This document shows positions 1 through 6,104 of a stretch of DNA of 6,104 nucleotides, in pieces. Numbering within the stretch: position 1 is the first letter of the stretch; the number at the start of each line of letters is the position of its first letter. A program made the position numbers and the translations under genes. The notes under the pieces were generated by a model. It worked only from the letters and a program-made list of their open reading frames with translations, ran no database searches and was not told the origin of the DNA. The DNA is from Acidobacteriota bacterium (lineage in GTDB: Bacteria > Acidobacteriota > Terriglobia > Acidiferrales > UBA7541): positions 1-6,104 of the forward strand of contig QHYO01000142.1 in the NCBI GenBank assembly GCA_003224135.1, written 5' to 3'.

Positions 1-432
1 AGCTGTACGGGCGGACTTTTTGCCGAGCGTCTGACGACGATCGCCGGGAGCTCCGCTTATTTTCTCGGTGGCGTGGTGTGCTATAGCAATGAGCTGAAGA
101 CTGCGTGGGCTGACGTTCCGCCCGAGATGATCGCGACAAAGGGCGCGGTCAGCACCGAGGTTGCGATTGCTCTAGCGGAGGGAATACGCCGCCATGTGGG
201 TAGCACGCTGGGAGTCGGCATCACGGGAATCGCCGGTCCGGGCGGCGGGAGCGAAGAAAAACCTGTGGGCACGGTGCACATTGCGCTGGCGAGCGCCACG
301 GGAGTTCGCGAACGCGCCCTTCGCCTGCCGGGCGACCGCGAAATGGTGCGGCTGCAGGCTTCGCAAGCCGCGCTGGACATGGTGCGCGTGCATTTTTTGT
401 ATAACGGCAAGACGCCGCCAAAACGGGCATGA
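1..432 (+). CDS. cinA: CinA C-terminal / PncC nicotinamide-nucleotide amidase domain (5' partial)
   Basis: The frame is open from base 1 and ends at TGA 430-432, giving 143 residues. It begins SCTGG, the tail of the family motif ESCTGG, so the upstream part lies outside the window. Further family landmarks follow: GSSAYFLGGVV, YSNELK, KGAVS, then VGITGIAGPGGGSEEKPVGTVHIAL (here residues 74-98). The CinA C-terminal domain deamidates nicotinamide mononucleotide to nicotinate mononucleotide, a cytoplasmic NAD salvage step. The serine of the SCTGG motif, reported as catalytic in this family, would be residue 1, and the YSNELK lysine is present. Whether this is a full CinA with the N-terminal molybdopterin-binding-like domain or a stand-alone PncC cannot be told. 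thpR starts 3 bases after the stop, indicating one transcript. Family assignment is firm; the gene name depends on the missing 5' part. Confidence 0.93.
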   Translation, partial: SCTGGLFAERLTTIAGSSAYFLGGVVCYSNELKTAWADVPPEMIATKGAVSTEVAIALAEGIRRHVGSTLGVGITGIAGPGGGSEEKPVGTVHIALASATGVRERALRLPGDREMVRLQASQAALDMVRVHFLYNGKTPPKRA

Positions 433-435
433 ACG

Positions 436-1014
436 ATGCGTCTCTTCGTGGCCTTGTCGATTCCCGTGGACGTGCGTGAGAATCTTTCTTCGATGATCGA
501 TGAACTCCGCCGTGCGGATGCGCGGCCTCGATGGGTGAACCCCTTAAATTTGCATATCACGCTCAAATTTATCGGTGAAGTTTCTTCTGATGGCGTGACT
601 GAGATTGCTACGGCGCTCGGCAAAGTCCATGCAGCACAACATGTGAAGCTCGGATTTGGCGGAATCGGATTTTTCCCGAACGCACGGCGACCCAACGTCG
701 CGTGGATTGGCATCGAGTCTTCGCCGAATCTTGCACCGCTCGCCTCTGACGTGAATCTGGCCTTGTCGCCGCTCGGCATCGCTCGCGAGGAAAAACCGTT
801 TGTGCCCCATCTTACCATCGCGCGTTTTGCAGAAACCCGACTCTCACCTGCCCTGAAGGCAGAAATCGAGAAATGGAAAAACCGCAGCTTTGGTACGCTG
901 GCGACCACAGAATTTCATCTCGTTGAAAGCAAGCGAAAAAGTACGGGAGCGGAGTACACTACGCTGCGTTCATTCCAATTCGTGCCGGAAGAAGCCGAAA
1001 GCAAAGAACAGTGA
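436..1014 (+). CDS. thpR: RNA 2',3'-cyclic phosphodiesterase (2H phosphoesterase, ThpR/LigT family)
   Basis: The product is 192 residues, a normal length for the family. It opens with MRLFVALSIP, typical of ThpR, and carries both tandem histidine motifs that define 2H phosphoesterases: HITL at residues 40-43 and HLTI at 125-128. These histidines flank the active site that hydrolyses 2',3'-cyclic phosphate ends of RNA to 2'-phosphate; family members also ligate tRNA halves in vitro, which gave the older name 2'-5' RNA ligase. A cytoplasmic protein is expected, and no signal peptide or membrane segment is seen. The ATG at 436 is chosen because it gives the canonical N-terminus. No convincing Shine-Dalgarno precedes it, but it lies 3 bases after the cinA stop, so translational coupling is likely. 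Its stop overlaps the plsY GTG start by 4 bases. The physiological substrate in bacteria is not well settled. Confidence 0.93.
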   Translation: MRLFVALSIPVDVRENLSSMIDELRRADARPRWVNPLNLHITLKFIGEVSSDGVTEIATALGKVHAAQHVKLGFGGIGFFPNARRPNVAWIGIESSPNLAPLASDVNLALSPLGIAREEKPFVPHLTIARFAETRLSPALKAEIEKWKNRSFGTLATTEFHLVESKRKSTGAEYTTLRSFQFVPEEAESKEQ

Positions 1015-1673
1015 TTGTTCCGATCACAGCGATCCTGCTGTTCCTGGTTTCGTATCTACTGGGATCGATCCCGTTTGGGCTGATACTCGCAAAACTTTTC
1101 GGCGGTGCTGACGTCCGCAAAACGGGCAGCGGAAATATCGGCGCCACGAACGTCGCGCGGGTCGCCGGCCCGTTACCCGGTGTGCTGACTCTGGCATTCG
1201 ACGCAGGTAAAGGATGGCTGGCCGTGTGGCTCGCTGGCCGGGTGATGCATGGGGAAGCGGGAGTCATGGTCATCGCGGGAGTCTTTGCGTTGCTCGGACA
1301 CTGCTTTCCGGTCTGGTTAAGGTTTCGCGGCGGCAAAGGTGTCGCGACAGCCGCGGGGATTTTTGGCGCGCTGTGTCACGAAGCAATGGTTGCCGCGTTA
1401 ATTCTGTTTGCGTTGGTCGTTTGGTTCTGGCGATACGTTTCGCTTGGTTCGTTGGCCGCTGCGGCCGCCATTCCGTTGCTTATCTATTTACTTTGGGCTC
1501 CGCACTTTGCGCCGCCGAATGTTGTGACAGTCGGATCCCTGGCAATCGCGGCGCTGGTTATCTTTCAGCATCGCGCAAATATTGGCAGGCTGGCGCGAGG
1601 CGAAAATATTGGCAGGCTGGCGCGAGGCGAAGAGCCAAAATTTTCGTTTAGCCGAAAACCAGACCAAGCGTGA
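1011..1673 (+). CDS. plsY: Acyl-phosphate:glycerol-3-phosphate acyltransferase PlsY
   Basis: PlsY transfers an acyl group from acyl phosphate to sn-glycerol 3-phosphate, making lysophosphatidic acid, the first membrane step of phospholipid synthesis. The 220-residue protein is an integral membrane protein with hydrophobic stretches near residues 3-28, 55-77, 84-100, 112-141, 145-163 and 171-185. All three family motifs are visible: GSGNIGATNVAR (39-50), GHCFPVWLRFRGGKG (96-110) and HRANIGRLARGE (187-198). The GTG start at 1011 overlaps the thpR stop as GTGA and gives a typical N-terminus. The stop overlaps the gpsA start in the same way. An oddity: residues 190-198 (NIGRLARGE) are repeated exactly as 199-207, encoded by a 27-base perfect tandem repeat, so the third motif is duplicated. 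The frame is kept and the protein is probably functional, because the first copy follows the membrane helix normally. The neighbour GpsA supplies its substrate. Confidence 0.96.
   Translation: MIVPITAILLFLVSYLLGSIPFGLILAKLFGGADVRKTGSGNIGATNVARVAGPLPGVLTLAFDAGKGWLAVWLAGRVMHGEAGVMVIAGVFALLGHCFPVWLRFRGGKGVATAAGIFGALCHEAMVAALILFALVVWFWRYVSLGSLAAAAAIPLLIYLLWAPHFAPPNVVTVGSLAIAALVIFQHRANIGRLARGENIGRLARGEEPKFSFSRKPDQA
1577..1630 (+). repeat. Perfect 27-bp tandem duplication inside plsY
   Basis: Two identical 27-base units, 1577-1603 and 1604-1630, lie head to tail. Identity stops at once on the left (C1576 against A1603) and after one more base on the right. Each unit encodes NIGRLARGE in the plsY frame, so exactly nine residues of the conserved C-terminal motif are doubled. 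The absence of any silent difference points to a recent slippage or recombination event, or to an assembly artefact. Confidence 0.97.
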
Positions 1674-2710
1674 AGAGAATTGCCATTCTCGGCGCGGGCA
1701 GTTGGGGGACGGCACTGGCATTTGTGTTGACGCGCAGCCGCCAGCCACACGAAATCTCGCTGTGGGTGCACGATCCCGAGTTGGCGGAATTCCTCCGGCG
1801 CGAACGCGAGAACCAGACCTATCTTCCGGGCCTAAAGCTTCCGGCTCAAGTCGATGTTACCAATAATATTGCTGCGGCGATGACCGGCGCGCAGATCGTC
1901 GTCGGAGCAATTCCCGCCGCGTACGCTCGGAAGGTGTACACCCTTGCCAGGCAGCATTGGCACGGTGAAATGATTCTCGTCAGCGCGACGAAAGGTCTGG
2001 AACCGATCTCACATGCACGTATGAGCGAAGTGGTTCACGATGTTTTGGGCGATGCGGCGGCCGCGCGTGTAGCCATTCTGTCCGGACCTTCGTTCGCCTT
2101 GGAAACCGCTCGCGGCGAACCAACAGCAGTCGTCGTTGCGGGACGCCCGGTACTTGAACTAACGCGCGTAGCAGGACGGCACTACGCGGACCCTGCCGGT
2201 GAAGTCCAGGCTGAATTTGCCGGCCCCGGATTTCGCCTTTACACAAACAACGATGTACTCGGCGTAGAGCTCGCTGGCGCGATGAAGAACGTGATTGCCA
2301 TCGCCGCGGGCGTCTGTAGCGGGTTGGGCCTTGGCGCGAATTCGCTTGCGGCTCTGATCACGCGAGGTCTGGCGGAAATGACGCGGCTGACGACGCGGCT
2401 TGGCGGGAAACCGGAAACCATGAGCGGCCTTGCCGGACTTGGCGACCTGGTATTGACATGCAACGGTGCGTTGAGCCGCAACCGCCACATCGGAATTGAG
2501 CTTGGCAAGGGAAGCGAGCTCAAAGAGATTCTCTCCCAAATGAAAATGGTGGCTGAGGGAGTGGGAACCACCGCGGCCCTGCTCGATCTCGCGACCGCAG
2601 CGAATGTCGAGTTGCCCATCACCGAACAGGTGAACGCCATCCTGCACGAAGGAAAACCACCTGGCGATGCGATTCGCGACGTGATGGAACGTCCATCGAA
2701 GCGCGAATAG
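1670..2710 (+). CDS. gpsA: sn-glycerol-3-phosphate dehydrogenase [NAD(P)+]
   Basis: GpsA reduces dihydroxyacetone phosphate to sn-glycerol 3-phosphate, the backbone for phospholipids, in the cytoplasm. The 346-residue protein has an N-terminal Rossmann domain with GAGSWGTA (residues 8-15), ATKG (106-109), SGPSFALE (138-145), the catalytic-lysine segment GAMKNVIAIAAGV (203-215, Lys206), GLGANSLAALITRGLAEM (220-237), GLAGLGDLVLTC (253-264), SRNRHIG (269-275) and VAEGVGTT (294-301). The GTG start at 1670 overlaps the plsY stop as GTGA and directly precedes the dinucleotide-binding strand, leaving no room for an upstream alternative. The NAD-domain segment AIPAAYARKV (80-89) is a divergent form of the usual VPS...R motif, with proline and arginine kept. 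Between PTA (151-153) and FRLY (188-191) the protein is about 11 residues longer than E. coli GpsA as I recall it. Within this extra length VAGR occurs twice, 11 residues apart. Function is not in doubt. Confidence 0.97.
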   Translation: MKRIAILGAGSWGTALAFVLTRSRQPHEISLWVHDPELAEFLRRERENQTYLPGLKLPAQVDVTNNIAAAMTGAQIVVGAIPAAYARKVYTLARQHWHGEMILVSATKGLEPISHARMSEVVHDVLGDAAAARVAILSGPSFALETARGEPTAVVVAGRPVLELTRVAGRHYADPAGEVQAEFAGPGFRLYTNNDVLGVELAGAMKNVIAIAAGVCSGLGLGANSLAALITRGLAEMTRLTTRLGGKPETMSGLAGLGDLVLTCNGALSRNRHIGIELGKGSELKEILSQMKMVAEGVGTTAALLDLATAANVELPITEQVNAILHEGKPPGDAIRDVMERPSKRE

Positions 2711-2816
2711 GCCTGTACGAAAGGTCGGGTACGCAACGGTCAATACCAAATCCGCACTTTCCTGTTTTTCGTCCCGCCAGTTTCGGCAGCGTAGCCGATA
2801 ACATAAGTTCTGGAAT
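2711..2816. other. Intergenic gap between gpsA and the HD-GYP gene
   Basis: These 106 bases carry no gene. I see neither a GC-rich hairpin followed by a T-run nor a confident -35/-10 pair. An AT-rich stretch GATAACATAAG (2797-2807) just before the next gene could contain a -10 element, but nothing at the right distance looks like a -35 box. The gap probably separates the gpsA transcript from the HD-GYP gene. Confidence 0.4.
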
Positions 2817-4613
2817 ATGGCGGAGAACTTAAGCGCGATTTTGGCCAAGCTGCGTGCGGGACGCGTACGCATTTTGTGGCTCGTTCTGGGCGCGATGCTG
2901 CTTGTCAGCGCGCTGCCTTTGCTTCTTTATCACCGGCAAGTGCTGAAATTAAGCCAGGACAAGCTGGTGGATACGGAGCGAGTGCAACAGACTGAACTCA
3001 CCCGTTCGCTCTCGCAGGAATTGCAGCAATTTGAATCTAATATCACGCAGCAGTTGATGAGCGACCGGCAGATTCTGGTGCTCAGCGGCTTGATTCAAGA
3101 CGTGGAAGATCCCGCGGCGGAGCCCAAAGTCACGCGGCTCCTGGAAAATTCCGTCGAGAGCAATCCGTCGACATTCCTGTATTTGACGGCAGTGGGAAAA
3201 TCGGGGAAAGGCACCAGCGCTTCACAGGGAAATTTTCAGGCGGAAAAAGATCCATTCGTGAGCAAAGCGCTGCAGCGCGCATTCATCACATGCGTGCAAT
3301 CACCTCAGTTGGGTTCGGTGAAGTTTCGCAGCGACCCTCTGGCACTGGAACCCGATAACCAGCCGGCGTTCGTCATCGCAATTCCGCTGAATGTGAATCA
3401 ACAGTTCACGGGAATGATTGCGGCCGTTGTTTCGCTGAAGCCGATTCTTCACCGGCTCAAGGACGCGAGTGTGCGCGGGCGAAGCGTATTCGTGGTGGAC
3501 CAGCAGGGGCACATCGTGGCGCACCATGACACGGCGAAATTCACGCCGGGTGAGGACGTCAGCTCAAATTCGACGGTAGTGGCCCGCGTGCGGTCGCTGC
3601 CCCATGAACTCCGCAGCACCGAAACGTTGCGCTTCACGGAGATGGAAAACAAGCACCAAGTGGAAATGATCGGGACCTACAGCACGTTTCCCGAAGTGAA
3701 TTGGGCCGTGATTGCGCAGCGTAGTCTTTCCGAAGCGCGCGCCGACGCGGGTGTTACGGAATTGAATCGCCAGGCACTGACGTTCGTGAGCGTGGTCGTT
3801 TTGATCGCCATCATAGTTGGATATTTGTTTGCGGTTGCCATCAGCCAGCCGATTCACGGGCTTGCTGCCTCAACTCGCGCCATCAGCCGTGGTGAATTTC
3901 ATCAGCGCACCAAGGTTCAGGGGGCGTCCGAAATCAGCGAACTCGCCGAAAATTTCAACAAGATGGCTGGCGACATCGAAGAGTACATCGAGAAACTGAA
4001 AGAAGCGGCGGAAGCCAACCGCGAACTCTTTCTTGGCTCGATCCGCATGCTTGCCGCCGCAATCGACGAAAAAGATCCGTATACGCGTGGTCACTCGGGC
4101 CGCGTGGCGAAATATTCCACGCTGATAGGCCGCGAGCTCGGACTCTCTGAAGAAGAGCTAGACAGGCTGCGAATTGCTGCGCTGTTGCACGACGTCGGAA
4201 AAATTGGTGTCGATGATCGCGTCTTGAAGAAGCCCGGCGCTTTGACCGCCGAAGAATTCGAGCTCATGAAGCAGCACACCGTGAAAGGCGCCAACATCAT
4301 GCGCCCTGTTTCCCAATTGAAGGAAATGCTGCCCGGTATCGAACTGCACCATGAACACATGGACGGCCGCGGCTATCCCTACGGACTCACTGCTCCACAA
4401 ATTCCGCTGATGGCGCGCGTGATCGCGGTGGCGGACACGCTCGACGCCATGACCACGAACCGGCCCTACCAGACGGCCATGGAACTGGAATCTGCACTCA
4501 CCCGCATCAAGGCGCTGACTGGCGCGAAGTTTGATGCCGTGATCGTCGCCGCACTAGATGCCGCGGTCACCAGCGGCAAACTGCGACTGACCGCAGTCGA
4601 AGTTCAAGTCTGA
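2817..4613 (+). CDS. Membrane-bound Cache-HAMP-HD-GYP protein, probable cyclic-di-GMP phosphodiesterase
   Basis: The 598-residue protein has a short cytoplasmic N-terminus, a membrane segment at about 18-38, a periplasmic sensor of about 280 residues, a second membrane segment at about 320-343, a HAMP linker at about 343-396, a short helical connector, and an HD-GYP domain at about 400-595. The sensor resembles a double Cache domain, with STFLYLTAVGKSG (118-130) and SVFVVDQQGHIVAHH (223-237) as PAS-like strands. In the output domain HD (458-459) with GKIG, His487, HHE (511-513), DGRGYP (516-521) and AVAD (537-540) are all intact, so it should be catalytically active. HD-GYP enzymes hydrolyse cyclic-di-GMP to pGpG or GMP. 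In KDPYTRGHS (419-427) the position that is glutamate in trinuclear-metal HD-GYPs appears to be Tyr422, suggesting a two-metal site. No GGDEF domain is present. The ATG at 2817 has only GGAA almost touching it as a ribosome site. The ligand is unknown. Confidence 0.93.
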   Translation: MAENLSAILAKLRAGRVRILWLVLGAMLLVSALPLLLYHRQVLKLSQDKLVDTERVQQTELTRSLSQELQQFESNITQQLMSDRQILVLSGLIQDVEDPAAEPKVTRLLENSVESNPSTFLYLTAVGKSGKGTSASQGNFQAEKDPFVSKALQRAFITCVQSPQLGSVKFRSDPLALEPDNQPAFVIAIPLNVNQQFTGMIAAVVSLKPILHRLKDASVRGRSVFVVDQQGHIVAHHDTAKFTPGEDVSSNSTVVARVRSLPHELRSTETLRFTEMENKHQVEMIGTYSTFPEVNWAVIAQRSLSEARADAGVTELNRQALTFVSVVVLIAIIVGYLFAVAISQPIHGLAASTRAISRGEFHQRTKVQGASEISELAENFNKMAGDIEEYIEKLKEAAEANRELFLGSIRMLAAAIDEKDPYTRGHSGRVAKYSTLIGRELGLSEEELDRLRIAALLHDVGKIGVDDRVLKKPGALTAEEFELMKQHTVKGANIMRPVSQLKEMLPGIELHHEHMDGRGYPYGLTAPQIPLMARVIAVADTLDAMTTNRPYQTAMELESALTRIKALTGAKFDAVIVAALDAAVTSGKLRLTAVEVQV

Positions 4614-4692
4614 TCGCTAGAACCCTGGCTGTCTCTTCTTCCGACTTCCATCCGCGAATGCTGACCTACGAAAAACGCACCTGCGGCGCATC

Positions 4693-4701
4693 TGTTACAC
4701 T
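4693..4701 (+). promoter_or_regulatory. Possible extended -10 promoter for ftsY
   Basis: The 99-base gap after the HD-GYP gene contains TGTTACACT at 4693-4701, matching the extended -10 pattern TGnTAnAnT. No -35 box is evident at the right distance. Transcription from it would start near 4708, leaving only about five bases before the ftsY ATG at 4713, so the message would be almost leaderless. This would fit the lack of a well-spaced Shine-Dalgarno there. The evidence is pattern-based only. I see no terminator hairpin elsewhere in the gap (4614-4712). Confidence 0.35.
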
Positions 4702-4712
4702 TTTGATTGGAT

Positions 4713-5613
4713 ATGATTTCACTTTTTGGCAAACCCGAACGACTCCTTGAGCCTTCTCTGCTTGACCGTCTGAAAGCTTCTGTCACCAAGACAAAAGACG
4801 CGCTCTCACAGACGGTCGATAATATTTTTCTGGGTGAAAAGCAGATCGATCCCGCGGCGCTGAAACACCTGGAAACGGCGCTGCTTTCGGCGGATCTTGG
4901 CGTCAAGACCACGCGCGAAATTCTGGACTCCGTAAAAGAAAAACTGGATCGCAACGCGCTGTCTGATACTTCTCAATTGAAACGCGAAATCAAATCGCAT
5001 GTCACGCGTATCTTGCAATCTCCAAACGGAACGCAAAAAGATTTGGCTGCGACAAACGGCGACAAAGAGCCGCGGGTAATTTTTATCGTGGGGGTCAATG
5101 GGGCGGGAAAAACCGGACACTTTTCGCGCCGCAGCGATCGAACAGCTCGAAATTTGGGCTCATCGCAATGGCGTGGAAGTCATCAAGCAGAAATCCGGCT
5201 CCGACCCGGCAGCCGTTGTCTTCGATGCCATGGCTGCGGCCAAGGCGCGCAATGCCGACGTGGTTCTTGTCGACACCGCCGGACGCCTGCACACCAAGTC
5301 CAATTTGATGTCCGAATTGGAGAAAATGAAACGCACAGCGGCCAAAATAATTCCCGGAGCGCCGCACGATGTTCTGTTGGTCATGGATGCCACCACGGGA
5401 CAAAACGGACTTGCACAGGCGCGCGAATTCACCGGCACTGTGGGCGTCACAGGAATTGTGCTTACCAAACTGGATGGAACCGCAAAAGGCGGTATTGTTG
5501 TCGCGATTTCCCGCGAGCTTGGATTGCCAATTCGCTTTGTCGGCACCGGCGAAAAAATTGACGACATGGTTCCGTTTGACGCCGAAACCTACGCTGCTTC
5601 CCTGTTCGATTAG
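4713..5613 (+). pseudogene. ftsY: FtsY, signal recognition particle receptor GTPase, interrupted by a frameshifting internal deletion
   Basis: FtsY docks ribosome-SRP complexes at the inner membrane through its NG GTPase domain. From ATG 4713 (preferred over an in-frame TTG at 4707) the frame encodes the helical N domain and reaches the P-loop GVNGAGKT (bases 5091-5114). The downstream sequence resumes in another frame at base 5116 with [12 protein letters not shown] and runs to TAG 5611-5613. It retains [18 protein letters not shown] and the FVGTGE closing motif. FtsY normally has TTIGKLA plus a loop and strand ending in AAG between GKT and DTFRAAA, about 22 residues; these are absent. About 65 bases are therefore missing, which also accounts for the frame change. 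Uncorrected, the first frame reads unrelated sequence to a stop at 5561. An ATG at 5098 could restart the C-terminal part, but without a P-loop. With the gap filled the protein would be about 321 residues, normal for FtsY. Assembly error or genuine mutation cannot be separated here. Confidence 0.88.
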
Positions 5614-5616
5614 CTG

Positions 5617-6104
5617 ATGAACGAGCATGACATCCGCTTCATGCAACGCGCGCTCGAACTTGCGCGCAAAGGCATAGGCCTCGCGAGCCCAAATCCCACC
5701 GTCGGCTGCGTCATCGTCGGCAATGGAGTTCACGGCGGACAAATTGTCGGTGAAGGCTTTCATCAATACGATTGGCGCGATCACGCGGAGATCGTCGCGC
5801 TGAAAACGGCGGGCGAGAGGGCACGCGGCGCCACAGCGTACGTAACACTTGAGCCGTGCAACACGACTGGCCGTACGGGCCCGTGCACGCAGGCATTGCT
5901 CAAGGCGGGTATTGCCCGCGTGGTTGCGGCAACGCAGGACCCGAATCCCAAGGTTGTCGGCCGCGGATTTGACGCGCTGCGTGCGGCCGACGTCATCGCG
6001 GACACGGGGGTCTGCGAAGGCGAGGCACGCCGGCTCAATCACGGCTTCGCGTGCTGGATTCGCAATGGACGCCCTTTCGTCACACTGAAATCAGCGATGA
6101 CGCT
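5617..6104 (+). CDS. ribD: RibD, riboflavin biosynthesis deaminase/reductase (3' partial)
   Basis: The frame is open from ATG 5617 to the window end, giving 162 full codons. RibD is a bifunctional cytoplasmic enzyme: the N-terminal zinc-dependent deaminase acts on diaminohydroxyphosphoribosylaminopyrimidine, and the C-terminal domain reduces the ribose side chain. The deaminase domain is complete: SPNPTVGCVIV (24-34), HAE at 56-58 (zinc ligand and catalytic glutamate) and EPCNTTGRTGPC at 79-90 with zinc cysteines 81 and 90. The linker NHGF..W and then GRPFVTLKSAMT (151-162) show the reductase domain beginning just before the cut, so this is the fused form. The usual SHHGRTPPC reads NTTGRTGPC here; the metal ligands are kept. 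The ATG lies 3 bases after the ftsY stop, so ribD is probably co-transcribed with ftsY. Confidence 0.95.
   Translation, partial: MNEHDIRFMQRALELARKGIGLASPNPTVGCVIVGNGVHGGQIVGEGFHQYDWRDHAEIVALKTAGERARGATAYVTLEPCNTTGRTGPCTQALLKAGIARVVAATQDPNPKVVGRGFDALRAADVIADTGVCEGEARRLNHGFACWIRNGRPFVTLKSAMT

Noticed and set aside
81..908. A 275-codon open frame on the minus strand opposite cinA and thpR
   Set aside because: It is the complement of two conserved genes, is rich in Ser, Arg and Ala, and has no recognisable domain.
1577..1630. CRISPR-like or mobile-element repeat
   Set aside because: There are only two adjacent copies without spacers, both in frame inside plsY; this is a simple tandem duplication.
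2711..2816. Rho-independent terminator after gpsA
   Set aside because: No stable inverted repeat followed by a T-run could be found; the T-run near 2765 has no hairpin before it.
2159..2872. A 237-codon minus-strand frame covering the end of gpsA and the gap before the HD-GYP gene
   Set aside because: Most of it is antisense to gpsA, and it shows no family motif. The part in the gap is too short to support a separate gene.
5109..5120. Programmed ribosomal frameshift at the run of A bases (AAAAAACC-like) in ftsY
   Set aside because: Changing frame here would still leave out about 22 conserved residues needed for nucleotide binding, so recoding cannot restore FtsY.
5098..5613. A separate small GTPase gene starting at ATG 5098
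   Set aside because: The ATG falls inside the P-loop codons of ftsY in the wrong frame, and the protein is plainly the C-terminal part of FtsY. It is better read as one interrupted gene.
5095..6042. A 315-codon open frame on the minus strand across the ftsY/ribD junction
   Set aside because: It lies antisense to two clearly recognised genes, has low-complexity basic composition and no recognisable motif. Long antisense frames are common opposite GC-rich codon-biased genes.

Overview
The window is a run of bacterial housekeeping genes, all on the + strand, with one sensory signalling gene among them. It is moderately GC-rich, uses GTG as well as ATG starts, has short intergenic gaps and shows few clear Shine-Dalgarno sequences. 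The order cinA-thpR-plsY-gpsA followed by ftsY and ribD, together with the protein flavour, suggests Acidobacteriota or a relative. That placement is inferred from gene order and general resemblance only; there is no rRNA or other marker here.

Layout. Positions 1-2710 hold a tightly packed, probably co-transcribed group: the C-terminal end of cinA (nicotinamide-nucleotide amidase domain), thpR (2H-family RNA 2',3'-cyclic phosphodiesterase), plsY (acyl-phosphate:glycerol-3-phosphate acyltransferase) and gpsA (glycerol-3-phosphate dehydrogenase). GpsA makes sn-glycerol 3-phosphate and PlsY acylates it, so these neighbours catalyse consecutive steps of phospholipid synthesis. thpR/plsY and plsY/gpsA both overlap by a GTGA tetranucleotide. 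After a 106-base gap, 2817-4613 encodes a membrane-bound HD-GYP protein (periplasmic Cache-like sensor, HAMP, HD-GYP), a likely cyclic-di-GMP phosphodiesterase. After a 99-base gap with a possible extended -10 promoter comes ftsY, the signal recognition particle receptor GTPase (4713-5613), then after 3 bases the start of ribD (riboflavin synthesis), cut by the window end.

The most notable anomaly is in ftsY. The reading frame breaks directly after the P-loop GKT, and about 65 bases (roughly 22 residues) that every FtsY should have are missing. Because FtsY is normally essential, an assembly or sequencing error, or a second intact copy elsewhere, must be considered before biological inactivation. 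Second, plsY carries a perfect 27-base in-frame tandem duplication in its conserved third motif. Third, GpsA has about 11 extra residues in a normally compact segment, also compatible with an old in-frame duplication. I see no mobile element, CRISPR array, RNA gene or undescribed multi-gene system. No gene-free stretch exceeds 106 bases.
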